Counted from the first letter of the stretch, positions 1-12,664 are shown. The stretch: DNA of 64,000 bases from Pomphorhynchus laevis (GCA_012934845.2 WNNJ02001104.1:248001-312000); one strand, 5' to 3'. The notes: a model not told the origin generated them from the sequence alone. Made by a program: numbers and translations.

Positions 1-598
1 AAAAGCTAGTTTAGCCTGCTCAATTAGTCAACCTATCTAAGTAACATTTTCGACAAAACAGGACATACAAAGACGTGCAGCGAGGAATCAAATTGGTCCG
101 AGCAAAATCGACACATGCAATTCGAAGTACGGGTATGGAATGGAGGACGAACCAGAATTTTGTATGATATCCATCTTGCGATACACGCCAGATGAGCGCA
201 CGTTTGACAGTTTGTGGTTGTCTCTAAGTTATTTGAGTGTAAGCGGATGTCAATAATAACTCGGGAACTAAATTAGACATTTCATCACTGCAGTCAGGAT
301 TAACTGCGGTAAGCAGTTGATTTTTCGAGACCGGGAAGATTACAAATCCTTTCTGATAATAACAATATTAATAATATTAATAATATCTGATAAATTAATA
401 TTATTAAATTATTAAAATTATTAAAATTATTATATTATTATATTTTGTAGAGGAAATTTATTAGGGCACTGCGTCTCTCGACTTGGCCAAATGAAAGAAA
501 TTAAATAAAACATTGTGCAACGACTTCATTTGAGATAATATCAATATTTGATAGTCCACCGCTAGTTCCCAACAGGCAAAAGAAATTTAGCAGGTTTA
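1..598. other. No gene recognised; probable 3' flank of the LINE at 599-2225
   Basis: No convincing reading frame. Positions 355-445 are a run of A/T with repeated AATATT/TTAAT words. The part next to 599 may be the 3' untranslated tail of the minus-strand LINE, but I cannot place its end. Confidence 0.5.
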
Positions 599-2225
599 TC
601 AGGTTAGCCGTAAACTTAACCTATCGATCTCCTTCAAAAATTTTTGCGCTAACACCGGGCACTCAAATACGTGGGATAAAGACTCACATCTATCACCACA
701 GAAAAAAAACACACACGAAACTCCACGTTTATGGACAGGTATGCGAGTGCAACAAAACTTGTCGTGATATCCGTGTAAAGAAACCCTCCAAACGAGGGGG
801 CGTTTAGAAGCACACGGAGACTGCCAACTCGTTTGCTTATTAGCTGGTGAAGTGTACAGATGATGATCTAGCTTGCTAACCTTATCTGTAAAGTCTTTTT
901 TATTTTGAATATAATGTACCGTATCTTGTGCTCCGATCATATTTCGTAAATACTCCGTACATAACTCGACTTTAGATAAAACATAAACCGCAGTCGTCGA
1001 GCACTTTGGAGAGACGCCTACAACACGCTTAATGAATCTGCCTTTACATTTGTCGATCTGCGCAAAATTAGCCGTCGTGAGGTCCGTCCAGATTGCTGAA
1101 AGCGCGTACGACAAAATCGGTAGAAGCATGACATGAAAATACTGAAGAGCACCACCAAAGGAAAGCTTACCTAAACATTTAACTCGCGAAGTGGCTATGA
1201 CGATTTTCGCACATTTCTTTTCGATATGAAGCTTAAAAGACCACCTACTTGTCAATAGCATCCCCAAATACGTGTATTGATTACTGAACTCTACCTTCCT
1301 GCTGTTTAAACTAATCTCGTCATGTGAGCACAATCTGCCACCTTTACGAAACTTTACTACCTTTGTTTTATCGATATTGACTTCAATTAGATTATTTGAA
1401 CAGTAGTTAGCTAGAGCAGTGGTTACGTTTTGAGCCGATTCCAGATCTTTCGTTAGAATAACTAAGTCGTCCGCGTAAAGAACAGAACTTGAAGTTTGAC
1501 ATTCGTTTCTCAGATGAAACGGCAAATCATGGATATAAACAGAGAAAAGGATAGGGCTGAGCGGATCTCCCTGCATCACACCGCGGCTAGCAATTATTGT
1601 GTCTGATGAAGTAAGTCCGTCGAAGACATTTAATGAATTGGCATAGAGGATATTGCCTAAGAGTTTCAGCATACGACCAGATATCCGGAAATCCATCGAC
1701 AATTTACGGGTGAGTATTTCTCGATTAACCGAATCAAAGGCTTTTTTAAAGTCAACAAAGATAGCATATAAATGACTCTTGCGTTCGAATTGTAATAACA
1801 CTTGTTCACGAACTACCTTGATTGCATCCACCGTTGATCGGTGAGGTCGGAAACCAAATTGTTCTGGCGGCAACAGATAATCACGGTGTTTCGATAATCG
1901 ATTGGTTATAAGAGTGGACAAAAATTTATAGGTATGATTTAGCAGGGCAATTCTACGGTACGAGTTGGTATCACTTATATCCCCATTACCCTTATACAAG
2001 ATTTTTATTACAGCTTGCTTCCATGACACCGGCATTTGATAACCGTATAGGATACAATTGAATAAATGTAGCCAATAACTCGATAATAAATAAAAGGAAT
2101 CTTTAATTTGTTCAACACAAAGTTAATCAGGGCCGGCCGCCTTATTATTAGACATAGAATCGGGCAATGAAAATGGAGCATTTAGTTGGTCATTGTCACT
2201 GTTCAAGCATGACAGTGTTATCAGC
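599..2225 (-). pseudogene. Non-LTR retrotransposon reverse transcriptase, C-terminal part (family D)
   Basis: An open frame of 478 codons (599-2035) carries LINE reverse transcriptase motifs in order: NSYRRIALLN, FGFRPHRSTVDAI, motif A FVDFKKAFDSVNREIL, motif B GVMQGDPLSPILF, motif C VLYADD, and the thumb region TYLGMLL. It ends with a Cys-rich CFFFCGDRC-ESLSH-ECP tail as in many LINE RTs. The frame continues upstream past the first ATG: NNKAAGPD is readable, but a TAA at 2123-2125 follows it directly, where an intact copy would have coding sequence. The ATG at 2035 is therefore not a real start. No endonuclease half is visible, so the copy is 5' truncated and carries at least one stop. A related copy sits at 57840-58380. 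I cannot assign the clade beyond the CR1/I/RTE breadth. Confidence 0.85.
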
Positions 2226-3402
2226 GCATTATTATTACGACACATTGGGAGGTCATGTGAATTTAGGTCATGTTAATTATCTTTGTCATAGCGAAAAGAA
2301 ATTATCCAAACATAAATACTAGATAAATGCCTAACTTTCGAACCAAAATACCCAATATTTTACCTCAGCACGAATAAGCGATCAAAACCATGAAAGATGA
2401 TATTATTATCAAACGGACATATAAAGGTGGGCAAGTTTTAGTGTGGGGTAAAAGTGCATATCTTAAACAGGCCAATCTACAACTTGAAAACAAGACTACA
2501 TATAAATACATCATGGACAGTTAGTCAACGTAATAACATCATAACTTAGATAAAGAAACATTAAAAATTTATATGATATCGAATTTTGAGTAAATCCAAA
2601 TTTAATTGATTTTTAAAGTTTATAATTTCAAAAAACGACAGTCTATGCCACTTGATATTTTGTGGGCGTATGAATAATCATAATTAATTAACAATTAATT
2701 AATAATTAATGTATCAATTAATTAATTTACTAATTAACAAAATTAAAATTATAAATTAGTTTATAATTTCAATAAAACCCTTTGTGGTCTCCATTGATAT
2801 TTTGCAAGTATATTACTAATCACAATATTGTTTAAACCATAGAATTTAACGACCACTAAACATATTTGAGAGAACATGATGTTCAATTTTTTTTTTCAAA
2901 AAAATAATATTTTGTGTGTGCTTAAAATGGTTTCTCTAGTCTAAAACTTAAAAAAGTGCATAAAATAATGTTCTGTGAAAGGAAATACCTTCAAACACAT
3001 AACAAATACACGTGAACAACTCAAATTGAAATCTAATGCCTTGGTATTTGATGCAACACTGCTTTAATGTGATTAGATAACATGACAGAGAGCACATTCA
3101 CGCTAGTATACACATCCACACTAGTATACATAAAGAGATGACTCGGCTTTGCTACAATTCGAGCCGCATCCGTTTGCATCCAGAATTCAAGAAAGAATTT
3201 CACCAAATAGTTGTGGTGTATTGGCCCTCACACTAAAGACTTTGGCTATTGATAATATAATAAACCCATTTGCAGGTAACCCCCAATTGTTTATGTTGTG
3301 AACAACATTAGTATTAAAAATGCTACAGACAACACTGTGGTTTAAAGACTTAGAAGTTGCATCACATGAAATTAATATTAAAAATTAGTAAAAATTCATA
3401 GA
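2226..3402. other. AT-rich spacer without genes
   Basis: No reading frame worth reporting. Positions 2680-2765 are dense TTAATTAA palindromes. Two near copies of CACACTAGTATACA lie at about 3106-3131. Otherwise nothing seen. Confidence 0.5.
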
Positions 3403-3840
3403 TCACAATTGATAGACCAAATCTCTATCCAACTCCAGCTTGAAGCCATGAATATTAGAGTTAACGGTCGTATCTGAAAGTTGATTCCACACCGATACAA
3501 CCCTCTGAGCTAAGAGTGAGAAACGAATATGACATCGGCGCATTGTACGAAGCATTAGGGAACGTCCGCTTAGTGAGGGATGATCTCGCAATTTCAACAA
3601 GTGAGGCAAAGGATTGACATTAGTATACAAAATTTGCTATATGAAGCACATATCAGCACGAATTCGCATGAACTTGAGACTATGCATTTTTAAATAACTA
3701 AGTCTATCACAATAATCTAAATGGCTGGCAGTACCGACTAGTCTCGTGGCGGGGCGATAAACAATTTCAAGGCAATTACATTTTCCCTCAATAATTGGGT
3801 AACATGATGGTGAAGCATTTAAAAGTAGACTTAGAATCAA
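3403..3840 (-). pseudogene. LINE (CR1-like) C-terminal tail fragment
   Basis: Two adjacent minus-strand frames, 67 and 75 codons, give the typical post-RT tail of CR1/L2-type elements: an AT-RLVGTASHLDYCDRLSYL block, a LHSLKFMRIRADM block, then R-MLRTMRRCH-RFSLLAQRVVSVWNQLSD and a final FKLELDRDL. They are split by one stop near 3634. No catalytic RT motif remains. This is a dead 3' fragment of a separate LINE copy. Confidence 0.75.
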
Positions 3841-4379
3841 AGCATTAGAGATGGTCCTATAACAGGAAATATCAACGTTAAAAAGTGACCGGTGGAGGAG
3901 TCCAACGACACGTCAAATGCGAACACACGAAGTCGAGGTACATCCGAGTTCCTAAATTTGGTCGTATCCAAACAAAGATTCTTATAAGTCAGTTTATCGA
4001 TATGGCGACGCAATTAATGTGGTATATTCGATGTTAAGTGTTTCGACCGAGATAGGTACATGAAAGCACATTTTTGATTATTGAGCTGGAGACTATTAGA
4101 TACCTACCATGAGTGTATATTATCAGTATCAGCTTGTTGATTTTAAACATGTTTATTTGACTCAACTGAACGACAAATCTTTAATTTATCAGTGTATAGT
4201 AAGCATAAATTTTACCAGGGAAATAAAATAAAATTGGAATGTAGCGTTACGGCTTTGTGAAGTCGTTGTTAGTATAAGAGCGAATGATATTTTAAAAACA
4301 TCGGCACACTGCAACAATTAAAATAGTTCAGACTTAAAATAGTTCAAATTTTGAGGAAGGTAGCCTCAAAAATGGCAAG
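3841..4379. other. Spacer, nothing recognised
   Basis: No coding signal that I can support. Part of 3841-3960 may be more of the decayed LINE on the minus strand. Confidence 0.4.
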
Positions 4380-5575
4380 TAGGTGCCACGATCGCAAAAC
4401 ATCGCTCGCTGAATTAACCAATACGACAGCGGCGCACAATGGACACTGAAGAATGATGCTGTAAATGGCGCACCGAGATAGGTTTCTTACTAAGAAGATC
4501 TCCGTGTTTCCGAAGTGGTGAATCGTCTCTTTTCGACAGAGAACTGAAGAGGCTAATTTCAGTCATTTTGAATATCCTCTTAATAGATAAAGCGTAAAAA
4601 CAGACGACGCTCTGATAAGACTAGGCGGTCTTGGACTTCGATTAACCACTGAAAGCGCAATTCAAGCATTCGCGTCGTCGATCTTCCGAGCCAAATACCT
4701 AATTGATTTTCTACTTAGAACACAATGATCACCGCGACTGGCTCATAATATCCAGATTTTATCGACGCCAAAAGCCTTAAGAGCGCAAATTTTCGCCCGG
4801 CTGTTTCTTCGAACCAGTTGTTCAAAAACGATGGACGTACGAGCTATACGAATTGCGTTATAACCACCTGCTTACCGAAATCATACAAAAACCTTGCCTG
4901 TTTGATTGCTGTTGCTTCTCGTTACACTGAGGCCTTTCTTGTAGCTATGCTAATATCCTCACTGGGACCCTTCTAGACGATCAATCCCTATCTCTAGCCA
5001 TTGCGCTGATATTATGAGTTCACAGCAGCCAGCCATATATAGTCATTCTCCGCATGTAGTTGCATTTGATTAATCCTTCTTCTACACCTCATTCTTCTTC
5101 TCCTCCGCCTGCACCATTATCCGTGGCGAACCCGCAGATCGAGGTAACGCACACACTCTCAATTGCCGATGGTCAAAAGCGCCATGTCTTCGTAAATCAG
5201 ATGTCAACGAGCGAGTGAGAAAGGCTCTTTAAGCATCTGGTATTCCTTCGAAACTCGAACAAGTTGGTCTGTCGCGAAACGATGGCACGAGGCCGGACGA
5301 CGCTACGCTGCACCGTTGGACGCCGGTCGAATCCTAGTGTAGAACTTGACCTTCCCAACACCTTCGCCACCCAGCTACGAATCCTACGCAGTATTCACGG
5401 TGGAGCAGTCGCCTGATGCTCCGAAGAAAAGATAAGGGCCAAATACAGTCGCCTCGACAAGCGTCAGAACGTATTTACCCCCATCACAGTCGAAATCATT
5501 AGCGCCTTCAGTTCCAAGGCAATGAAGTTCCTGGAATCTCTAGGATCAAAGCTGTCTCGACACACGGGTTTTTGA
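4380..5575 (+). pseudogene. LINE RT C-terminal region with restriction-endonuclease-like tail (decayed)
   Basis: Read across several frames, this stretch gives the post-RT tail of a LINE: LGGLGLRLTTESAIQAFASS near 4625, a LLDDQSLSLAIAL block near 4975, CGEPADRGNAHTLNC near 5130 (a Cys/His cluster), then RPDDATLHRW near 5295 and KIRAKYSRLDKRQNVF followed by ITVEI near 5430-5500. The RPD ... K-x2-KY spacing resembles the REL-endonuclease motif of R2/NeSL/Dong-type elements, though here it is only a resemblance. There are many stops and frameshifts. It may be interrupted at about 5040-5123 by sequence shared with 6893-6966. Confidence 0.6.
5040..5123 (+). repeat. Short repeat shared with 6893-6966 (LINE endonuclease start)
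   Basis: About 75 bases are nearly the same at both places (AT-GT-ATTCTCCGCAT-TAGTTGC ... CTTCTTCTACACCTCAT). At 6893 they belong to the start of a LINE endonuclease (the frame reads YSPHIVAF). At 5040 they sit between pieces of a different LINE tail, so this copy is out of context: either an inserted fragment or convergence of the Cys-region sequence. Confidence 0.5.
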
Positions 5576-5749
5576 GAATTTAATTTATTTTAATAGTCCA
5601 AATATTGTTTCGTGGAATATCAATCTCTTCAAATCCTGAAAAATATCCTCTGCACATTCTTTGTTTTTGCGTTATAATATGATGATTTTGATATAAACTG
5701 ATTTCATTCAAAATAAAACACCTTTAAACGTTACTGATTTCAAACGAAT

Positions 5750-6966
5750 TCCCTTATTGAACAAAAATGGGAATTTGTCGATTGATAGTTTTAAAAAGCA
5801 TCTTCTGATAGCACAAATGTTCTCATTGCCTTACCACAAATATCATCCGTATTCCTTTTATTTTTTAAAATATTCGAGACAACTATTCCCATCTGGTCAG
5901 CTACAGATATTGCTATTGATTCGATGTAATAATGAACAAAATATTGTTTGCTCTAATGCATATAGGTTTGAGAGAACGGTGATATGTTATATTTAAATAT
6001 AAATGCGGATCAAGATGCGAATATGCCCTGCTCGGATTACTGGAAGAATTCAAAGCTGTCTCTAAATTTCGATCTAAGTACATCGACAACAAACAGCTCA
6101 ACTGTTTACACAAACAATCATTCGGACCCCTCTTTTCAATGCATTGGAACATTCATCCAGGTTTGCTAGAAGATCGATCGTTCACCACAAATGTTAGTAG
6201 CTCACTTACTGATGTTAGTAACTTGTTTACTGATTACGTATCGGAACATGATTTTAAACAGGCTATACTTATGCGCATAATTTCCGAGTGTTAACAAACT
6301 CGAATGGACAACCAACTATCGAGAATAACATCCTTGAACGTGTACACGGTAATTCTTCACGGAAAGATAGAAGCGTTGTTGTTACGAAAGTCCCTGAATC
6401 AACTTCGAATGATCCCCAGATTAGGTACGACCATGTCATTCGTCGATTAAGAGAAATATTGAGGATTGTAGTTTTCGAAAATGATAAGTTACTGGCTTCT
6501 ACCTTTCGATCTATATCTGTATTTCGTGCTGGTCGTTTAAGTCACAACTCTGAAACCCCTAGGCTACTTAAGGTAGTTTTCAATTAATCACATGTGGTAT
6601 CTGAGATTATGAAGAGTTAAGATACGCTTAAAAATACTCATTATCGTACACTTAAGATTTATCCTTTTCCGAACGCTCTCTTATCCGTCAAGCAAGGTCT
6701 GAGTTGAATGAAAGAATACTTTCGGGTGAAAACATCAACCCGTTGTAAATTTTCGTGTTGTTGGTCATAATCCACTCTAAGATGTTTATCGTGCAAACCA
6801 CTTCAAAATAACAAGGGTGTGCATATATTATACTATAACCTACGCAGTTTAGTAAACACGAATGACGAATTAAAGTTTTTAGTGTATAGTTATTCTCCGC
6901 ATATAGTTGCGTTTGATTAATCCTTCTTCTACACCTCATCGTTCTTCTCCGTCTCCACCATTATCC
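5750..6966 (+). pseudogene. CR1/L2-type LINE: end of ORF1 and start of ORF2 endonuclease
   Basis: The clearest part is 6288-6587, 99 codons: DRSVVVTKVPES, a YDHVIRRLREIL helix, then VFRAGRLSHNSETPRLLKVVF, the hallmark of the RNA-binding ORF1 protein of CR1/L1-like LINEs. Beyond its stop the ORF1 signature continues in other frames (YPFPNALLS, near 6660). From about 6810 a different frame gives YYNLRSLVNTNDELKFLV and YSPHIVAF, the opening of an apurinic-type endonuclease. So an ORF1/ORF2 junction is preserved but shattered. 5757-5996 is unassigned. Confidence 0.6.
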
Positions 6967-6999
6967 ACACCAAGTCGACCCTGGAAACTTCTCGATATC

Positions 7000-8056
7000 C
7001 CCATTCTCTGCACAGCCTGACTCAGTTCTTCCATCCCGTCCGGTGTCCCACAAGGCTCCGTATTAGACCCTTTGATTTTCTCTCTTATTCTCGGTGATTT
7101 GTCTTCTATTTCTCAGACATTTAACTTCCATGTTATGCAATATGCTGATAACATTATCATCTATGCTCATGCACATCGTATTCATGATCTTAGTGTTTCT
7201 GCTTCCAACTGTCTTGCCTCAATTTTCAATCATCTTTCTTCTCTTCGTCTTACTCTGAATCCTAATAAATCCAGAATAATGTGGATCCTTCCTCGACGCC
7301 CCAGCTTAAAACTTCCCTCCGTATCATAAAATTCTACAATTCTTCCTATCGTTGACAATCTGGTTTTCTTAGGCTTTCATTTCGACAATCGACTTTCACT
7401 TAAACCTTTCGTTAGAGATAAAGTACGCTCATCTACCTTGATTCTCCGCAACCTCCGTCAAATTCGTAGATTGATTGATTTCTCTTCTTGTTACTCTCAT
7501 ATCTTCTCTCCTTTTCTCAAGACTTGATTACTAACTTAATTTATTTTCCAACTTACCTAAGACTACTCTTCTTCCACTACAACGCATCGTAAACGCAGTC
7601 GTACGAATTCTCCTTCGTCTTCGTCGTTTTGATCATACATCTCACCATCTTGCTTCTCTCTATTTACCTGCCATTTATTCTAGTGTTCAAATTCGTCTTC
7701 TTATCATTGCCTTCCGCCTTGTAATTTTTTATACTTCTTCATTTCTCAACCTTCCTGTTCTCGACAATTCTCGTCTTGATTACTGTTATTTGCGTCCCAT
7801 AATTCCCTTCTTATACATGTCTCAAACTACTCTACCTCTTTCGGCTTCCGCTCCTTCCCTGTGGCTGCTCGTCTCTCGTGGAATCATATGAACATTCATA
7901 TACGCCAATCAACCTCAATACGTGTTTCAAACGCCAAATCTGGTCTCATTTAAACAATTTAAGAAATTTATCTATGACTTTTCCTGTGTCTTTTAGTCAG
8001 TGGACTTGTAAGCGTGCAGTTGGCACGCATTTGGCACTTTAAATAAATTATTATTG
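7000..8056 (+). pseudogene. L2-like LINE fragment: RT motifs B-C to 3' end
   Basis: GVPQGSV can be read near 7045, and 7072-7329 gives FSLILGDL then MQYADNIIIYAHAH (motif C with the second Asp replaced by Asn) and LTLNPNKSRIMW. Decayed thumb sequence follows, VFLGFHFDNRLSL near 7365, and the tail runs to about 7960. The 3' end carries a hairpin at 8000-8038 (outer GTGG/GGCAC, inner GCGTGC/GCACGC) then TAAATAAATTATTATTG, the same design as the other L2-like ends at 39.8, 40.0, 48.2 and 62.7 kb. Confidence 0.75.
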
Positions 8057-9094
8057 TTGTTAAACCTGGCTGTTCAGTAATATTGCAGATGAAATGATTG
8101 CATTAGATAACTACAGTGTGTTTAGATGAGATCGCAGAATTCGCCATGGGGAGGTGTTATTCAATACTGTAAGAGTGAGATTCATCCACATTAATTAAAG
8201 TATGCCAGTGACTCTGACATTGAGGCGCTTTATGGACATCTTTCAATTCCTGGGTATAAAAATCTTAATGTATCAGTTTTCTATCGTCAACTGCTCGTTC
8301 ATAGTATGTCTTTAGTCGACTTATTAGAAATCAACGGTCGTCACAAGCGTTTTACAGTAGTAGGTGATTTAAACATACCAGTTACTAACTGAGAAGAGTA
8401 TGTCAAGATTGTAAACATCCATCACACATTAATATAATCAATGCAATACATAGCACTGGATTATATCAGCCTGTTCGATCAGCATATCGTATTCTAGAAC
8501 AATCAACATAGCTGTTGAATGATATTCTTTCAACTTACTCTCATGATTTCGAGAATCCTAAATATATTTGTAATCTAGGTAAAAATGATCACTGTGTATT
8601 ATCCTTCTATGTCAAATCAAAATACGTGGATTTCCGTAGTATCTTGTCGTCAGAAGTTTAACTTTTGGAAGGCAGATTTTTCATCTATTGCTGCTCATTT
8701 TTCATTGTAAGTTGGCCAGACCCTAGAATAGAGGGAATTGAACTAACTTGGAGGCATTTTGAAAACAATTTGTTTGACTTATTAACACAATATTCATCAG
8801 TTGTAAGTCGCAATCGCAGATCAATGTTATCCCCATTATTTGACTTAGAATTAAGGCAATGTGGTATCACATTGATCACTATCTTGTTTATAAAGCCATC
8901 ATGAAACTAATCAATAAGTGAGAAAAACACTGGATATTATAAAGACAACGTCTTACTTCCTATCAAGTTTTTAGACAATTTCAAAATAAGTGTACCACAA
9001 TGATAAGGGTCAAACGTTCTAATTTTCATGAATTCGTAAATAGTCAATGTAATCATAATCCTAAGTTATTCTTCTCCTATCAACGTAAAATGAC

Positions 9095-9123
9095 CAAAGG
9101 CGATTATATACTAATCGCCTTTG
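9095..9123. repeat. Perfect short hairpin inside the CR1-like copy
   Basis: CAAAGGCGATTA and TAATCGCCTTTG are exact reverse complements around a short TATAC loop region. It lies in AT-rich sequence between endonuclease and RT pieces and may mark a small insertion. Confidence 0.6.
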
Positions 9124-10039
9124 TATATTAATTATATATTATAATTAATAGATAATTCTAATAATATAGTCACTGATGATTTATCTAAGGCATAATTGCT
9201 AGCTCAGTTTTCACGTTTTGTTTGTCAGTATCCTGAAACTTCTTTTGAATATAGTAATTGTAATTCAAATGTTTATGATGTCTTGACAAATGAAGTTCTT
9301 TCTCCCTTTACAATCAATGCTGTATATAATTCACTTAAACGTTTAAAATCATTCATTGCAGCTGATCCAGATCAAATCCCGGTCATAGCCCTAAAGATAC
9401 TTACACATCTTATTGCTAAACCACTATATAATATCTATCAATGTTCACTTTGTCTTCTCAATAGAGACAGTCCGTAGTTATTCCAATATTCAAGATTGGC
9501 ATCAATTACATACCAGTAGCATTAACTTGTATCGCTTGTAAAGTCATGGAACGCTTAATACTTAGTAAAATTTCTAAAGAATTGGAATCCTAGAATCTAA
9601 TAGTGAATAGTCAACATGGTTTTTGTCCTAATCTGTCAACTATTAGTAATTTACTGGTATCTATGGATTCATGGCAATCTCCATTTGATAGAAATATTCA
9701 AATAAACGTTATATTTGTTAACTTTTCTCGTGCATTTAATACAGTACCGCATCATATTCTCATACAACAACTCAGAAGTCTTTGTATAGATGAAATATTT
9801 ATCTCTTTGATTACCGATTATTCATCGGATAGGTCATTCAGGGTGCGGGTAGGGTCTGACATTTCCAAATCTCGCAATATATTAGCTGGTGTTATCCAGG
9901 GTGCAGTAATCTCGCCGTTTCTATTTGTGTTCTTTATTAATGATCTTCCTGAAGATATTCAATCCAGCATCGTTATGTTTGCAAATGATGTAAAGATTTG
10001 GCTTGAAATTGTTAGTACGGATGATCAGATCAAGTAACT

Positions 10040-10165
10040 GAGTCTAGTATTTTAAATTATTTATAAATTAAATATAATGACAAATAAAAATTACATAATA
10101 AAATAATAAATAGTGTTTGTATATAGTGTTTGTGTTACAAACACTATATACAAACACTAAGTAAT
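10040..10165. repeat. AT-rich insertion in the CR1 RT, ending in a perfect 23-bp hairpin; PLE-terminus-like left edge
   Basis: The insertion separates two parts of one RT reading. Its left edge contains AACTGAGTCTA, the sequence found at PLE ends elsewhere in the window (minus orientation). Its right part is a perfect inverted repeat: 10111-10133 and 10137-10159, loop GTT, each arm itself containing TAGTGTTTGTATA-type direct repeats. Confidence 0.6.
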
Positions 10166-10974
10166 CATAGATGTTAGTGTTTTGCAATCGGATATAAGCA
10201 CCTTATTGAGATGGTCCAAGATAAATTTTATCCCTATTAATCCAACGAAGGGTGCATATCTCACAATTGGACCATATTTGCCCTTATGATCTGGATTTAG
10301 TAAACATACCAAAGGTATCAAAGTTCAGAAATCTTTGAGTGATCGTTTCATCGAATTTGAGGTCTGTGGCTAATACTAGGATAGCGTGTCATCGACATTT
10401 GGTTTTCTGATGATGTTTAGAATATCATTTCAGTCATTTAGTCCCGACACATTTAGAAAGAAATTTGTTTGTTTTATTTTGCCCATCATCGAATACGGCC
10501 TTCCCATTAGCTTCCCATAAACATTGACAGAATCTCGCCAAATAGAAAAAGTTTTGATAGTGGGGTCACACAAAATAGTAGGTTTCTCGTCTTTATCTTA
10601 CGGATATAGAATGAAATCTTTGAATTTGACATCATTAAGATATCGTAGAACAATTATAAATCTTTCGATGACGTATAATATAGTAGTAAATGGCTTTGGA
10701 TAAGATAATCTTAAGAAGCTGCTTATTTTGTCATGCAATCATCGCACCAGGGAACACTCTTAAAGGTTGATCAAATCACGAATTCCGAGAATTATGATGC
10801 ATTGTCGATTTGCAACTAGAATAACAAATAATTGAAATGGTTTGGAGCTGTTTAAAAACTATATAAGAGATCAGTAATTTAAAGCAGAAATCAATAAGGA
10901 ATTGGACGATCTTTGATTTTTTACGACTAATTTATGTTTTTGTGTTTGTGGTTATTTTTATTATTGCTGCTATG

Positions 10975-11250
10975 AGCTTATGCTCCGTTGCTGTTGTAAA
11001 CATAATAATATGTATATTATTAATATAATATTATTATATTTAATTATAATTAATATTATATTAAATATTAATTAAATATAAATTAATTATATTTATATAA
11101 TTAATATTATTATTTAAATTATTATATTTTTTATCAATTATTATATTTTATTATCAATGACCAATAATCAATTATTATTTTATTATCAAATTTATTATCA
11201 ATTTTATTATTATATTATTTTATATTATTTATATAATATAAACTATTATA
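10975..11250. repeat. AT-rich low-complexity tract
   Basis: Mostly TTATTA/AATTAT words including TTATCAAT-type repeats. A similar tract at 11760-11860 interrupts the next LINE fragment. Confidence 0.6.
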
Positions 11251-12664
11251 TATGAACTTGGTCGAACGCATCTGCGAAGTCGAGAATATTGAACCCACTG
11301 TGTGCTTACGTTGGTCTCACGCAATCCATGCAGTGGAAATGGTCACAACTGCTCAGAACGACCAGTTGTAGTGAAGAGCAATTACAACCGCTAAAAGATG
11401 CCGTGACGGTCGATTTTCTGTCTGTACTAACAAATCGGAGAATCACCGAGGATATGCGAATAATTCTTACTTCCCCAAACAAACTAGGAAGTATCGGCAT
11501 CATGGATTGTACTTTTGTAACTAAAATACAGCTCGATGCTTCTCGAAAATTGTGTGCGCCCTACAACTCAGATATGGTTGGAGAAGAGTTACGGGAGCAT
11601 CAACAACAAATCAGTAAAATCATTGCGGACACTAGGCTTAACGCATTCGAAGAACGCATCTCACTGGCTAAGAATAAATTAAGTGAAGAAACCCAAAATG
11701 CAATAAATTTTGCTTGTATTTTACTGTATTTTATTGTGTTTAGCCCTGTGTAGCGGATTAAGTTTAATTAATAATATTGATTATTTATATTATATCAATT
11801 TTATTATTATTTTATTGTCAATTATCAATAATCAATTATTATATTTTTATCAATGAACGGAATCGCATTGCTGCGGACATACATGCAGAAAGAAATAAAG
11901 CATTTCTCGAATGACTCCTATATATCAAACAACATAATTTCAAGGATACATCAATATTAGAATATGCAACACATGAAGGTGCATCAACATGGTTATCCGC
12001 TAGACCATTGGCGAGGAAGGGCTATACTCTCAATAAATTACAGTTTTATGAATCGTTTAACTTAAGTCATGCTCAGTCCTGTCAGGCAGGTGGAATGCCG
12101 TCAATTCGTCATAATATCATTCGCAACTTGTTAGCTGATGAGTTGTCTACTGTAGTAAATTGTGTAGGTCTCGAGTCTTCACGTCAAGCTGTACCGGATT
12201 TTGTGACTTTTGAAGCATCTACTACCACGGTAGACGCCAACGCACGCTCAGACATCTCATGTAATGGTTTGGATGGTGTAGCTACGGAGCGGTCATTCTT
12301 GGACATTGTTGTTTTTAATCATCTTGCTCCGTCTTGCTCATCAGGTCATGTTACTTCTAAATTTTTATTTCACGAGCAACGAAAAATAGCAAAATACGGT
12401 GAAAGGGTTGCGCGTCTGGAAAGAACTAAATTTATGCCGATTGTGTTGACAGCAAACGGTAGCATTGGGCCCTCTGCATCGAAGGTATTGAAGCTTATTG
12501 CACAACTAAAGGCGTCTCGCTCATCATTTCTATACAGTGATTGCATCAACTATTTAAGACGCAAAATTGGTTTTGCGCTAGCAAAAGTATCATCAATGTG
12601 CATACGATATGCCCGTTCTACAATAAACAACCTGGTTGTCATAGCTGATAAAAATTCAAGGTAA
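11250..12664 (+). pseudogene. RT C-terminal region with PD-(D/E)XK-like tail, two open segments
   Basis: 11289-11753 (154 codons) has the thumb-distal block GLTQSMQWKWSQLLRTT, LQPLKDAV and LGSIGIMDC. After an AT tract, 11950-12664 continues with GASTWLSARPLARKGYTLNK, QAGGMPSIRHNIIRNLLA, ARSDISCNG, ERSFLDIVVFN and FHEQRKIAKYGERV, ending in a RRKIGFALAKVSSMCIR helix. This tail accompanies RTs in cnidarian and other invertebrate genomes. R-x-D ... FLDIVVF ... K-x2-KY looks like a restriction-type nuclease core. The two parts share one strand and order; the catalytic RT itself is absent. The open frame at 12008 begins inside the domain, so its ATG is not a true start. Confidence 0.7.

Larger units (their letters stand above)
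8100..10925 (+). pseudogene. CR1-like LINE copy, endonuclease to C-terminal tail, decayed
   Basis: Endonuclease remnants near 8270-8400 read VSVFYRQ and RFTVVGDLNIPVTN followed by a stop where Trp is usual. RT pieces: 9196-9477 (PF-INAVYNSLKRLKS with AADPDQIP) and 9603-10037 (SQHGFCPNLST, motif A VIFVNFSRAFNTVPH with Asp changed to Asn, motif B GVIQGAVISPFLF, motif C MFANDVKIW with an Asn for Asp). After an insertion at 10040-10165 the frame resumes (DISTLLRWSKINFIPINPTK) and the tail is readable to about 10920 (FILPIIEYGLPIS). The substitution of catalytic residues shows long decay. A short related copy is at 39798-40021. Confidence 0.8.
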
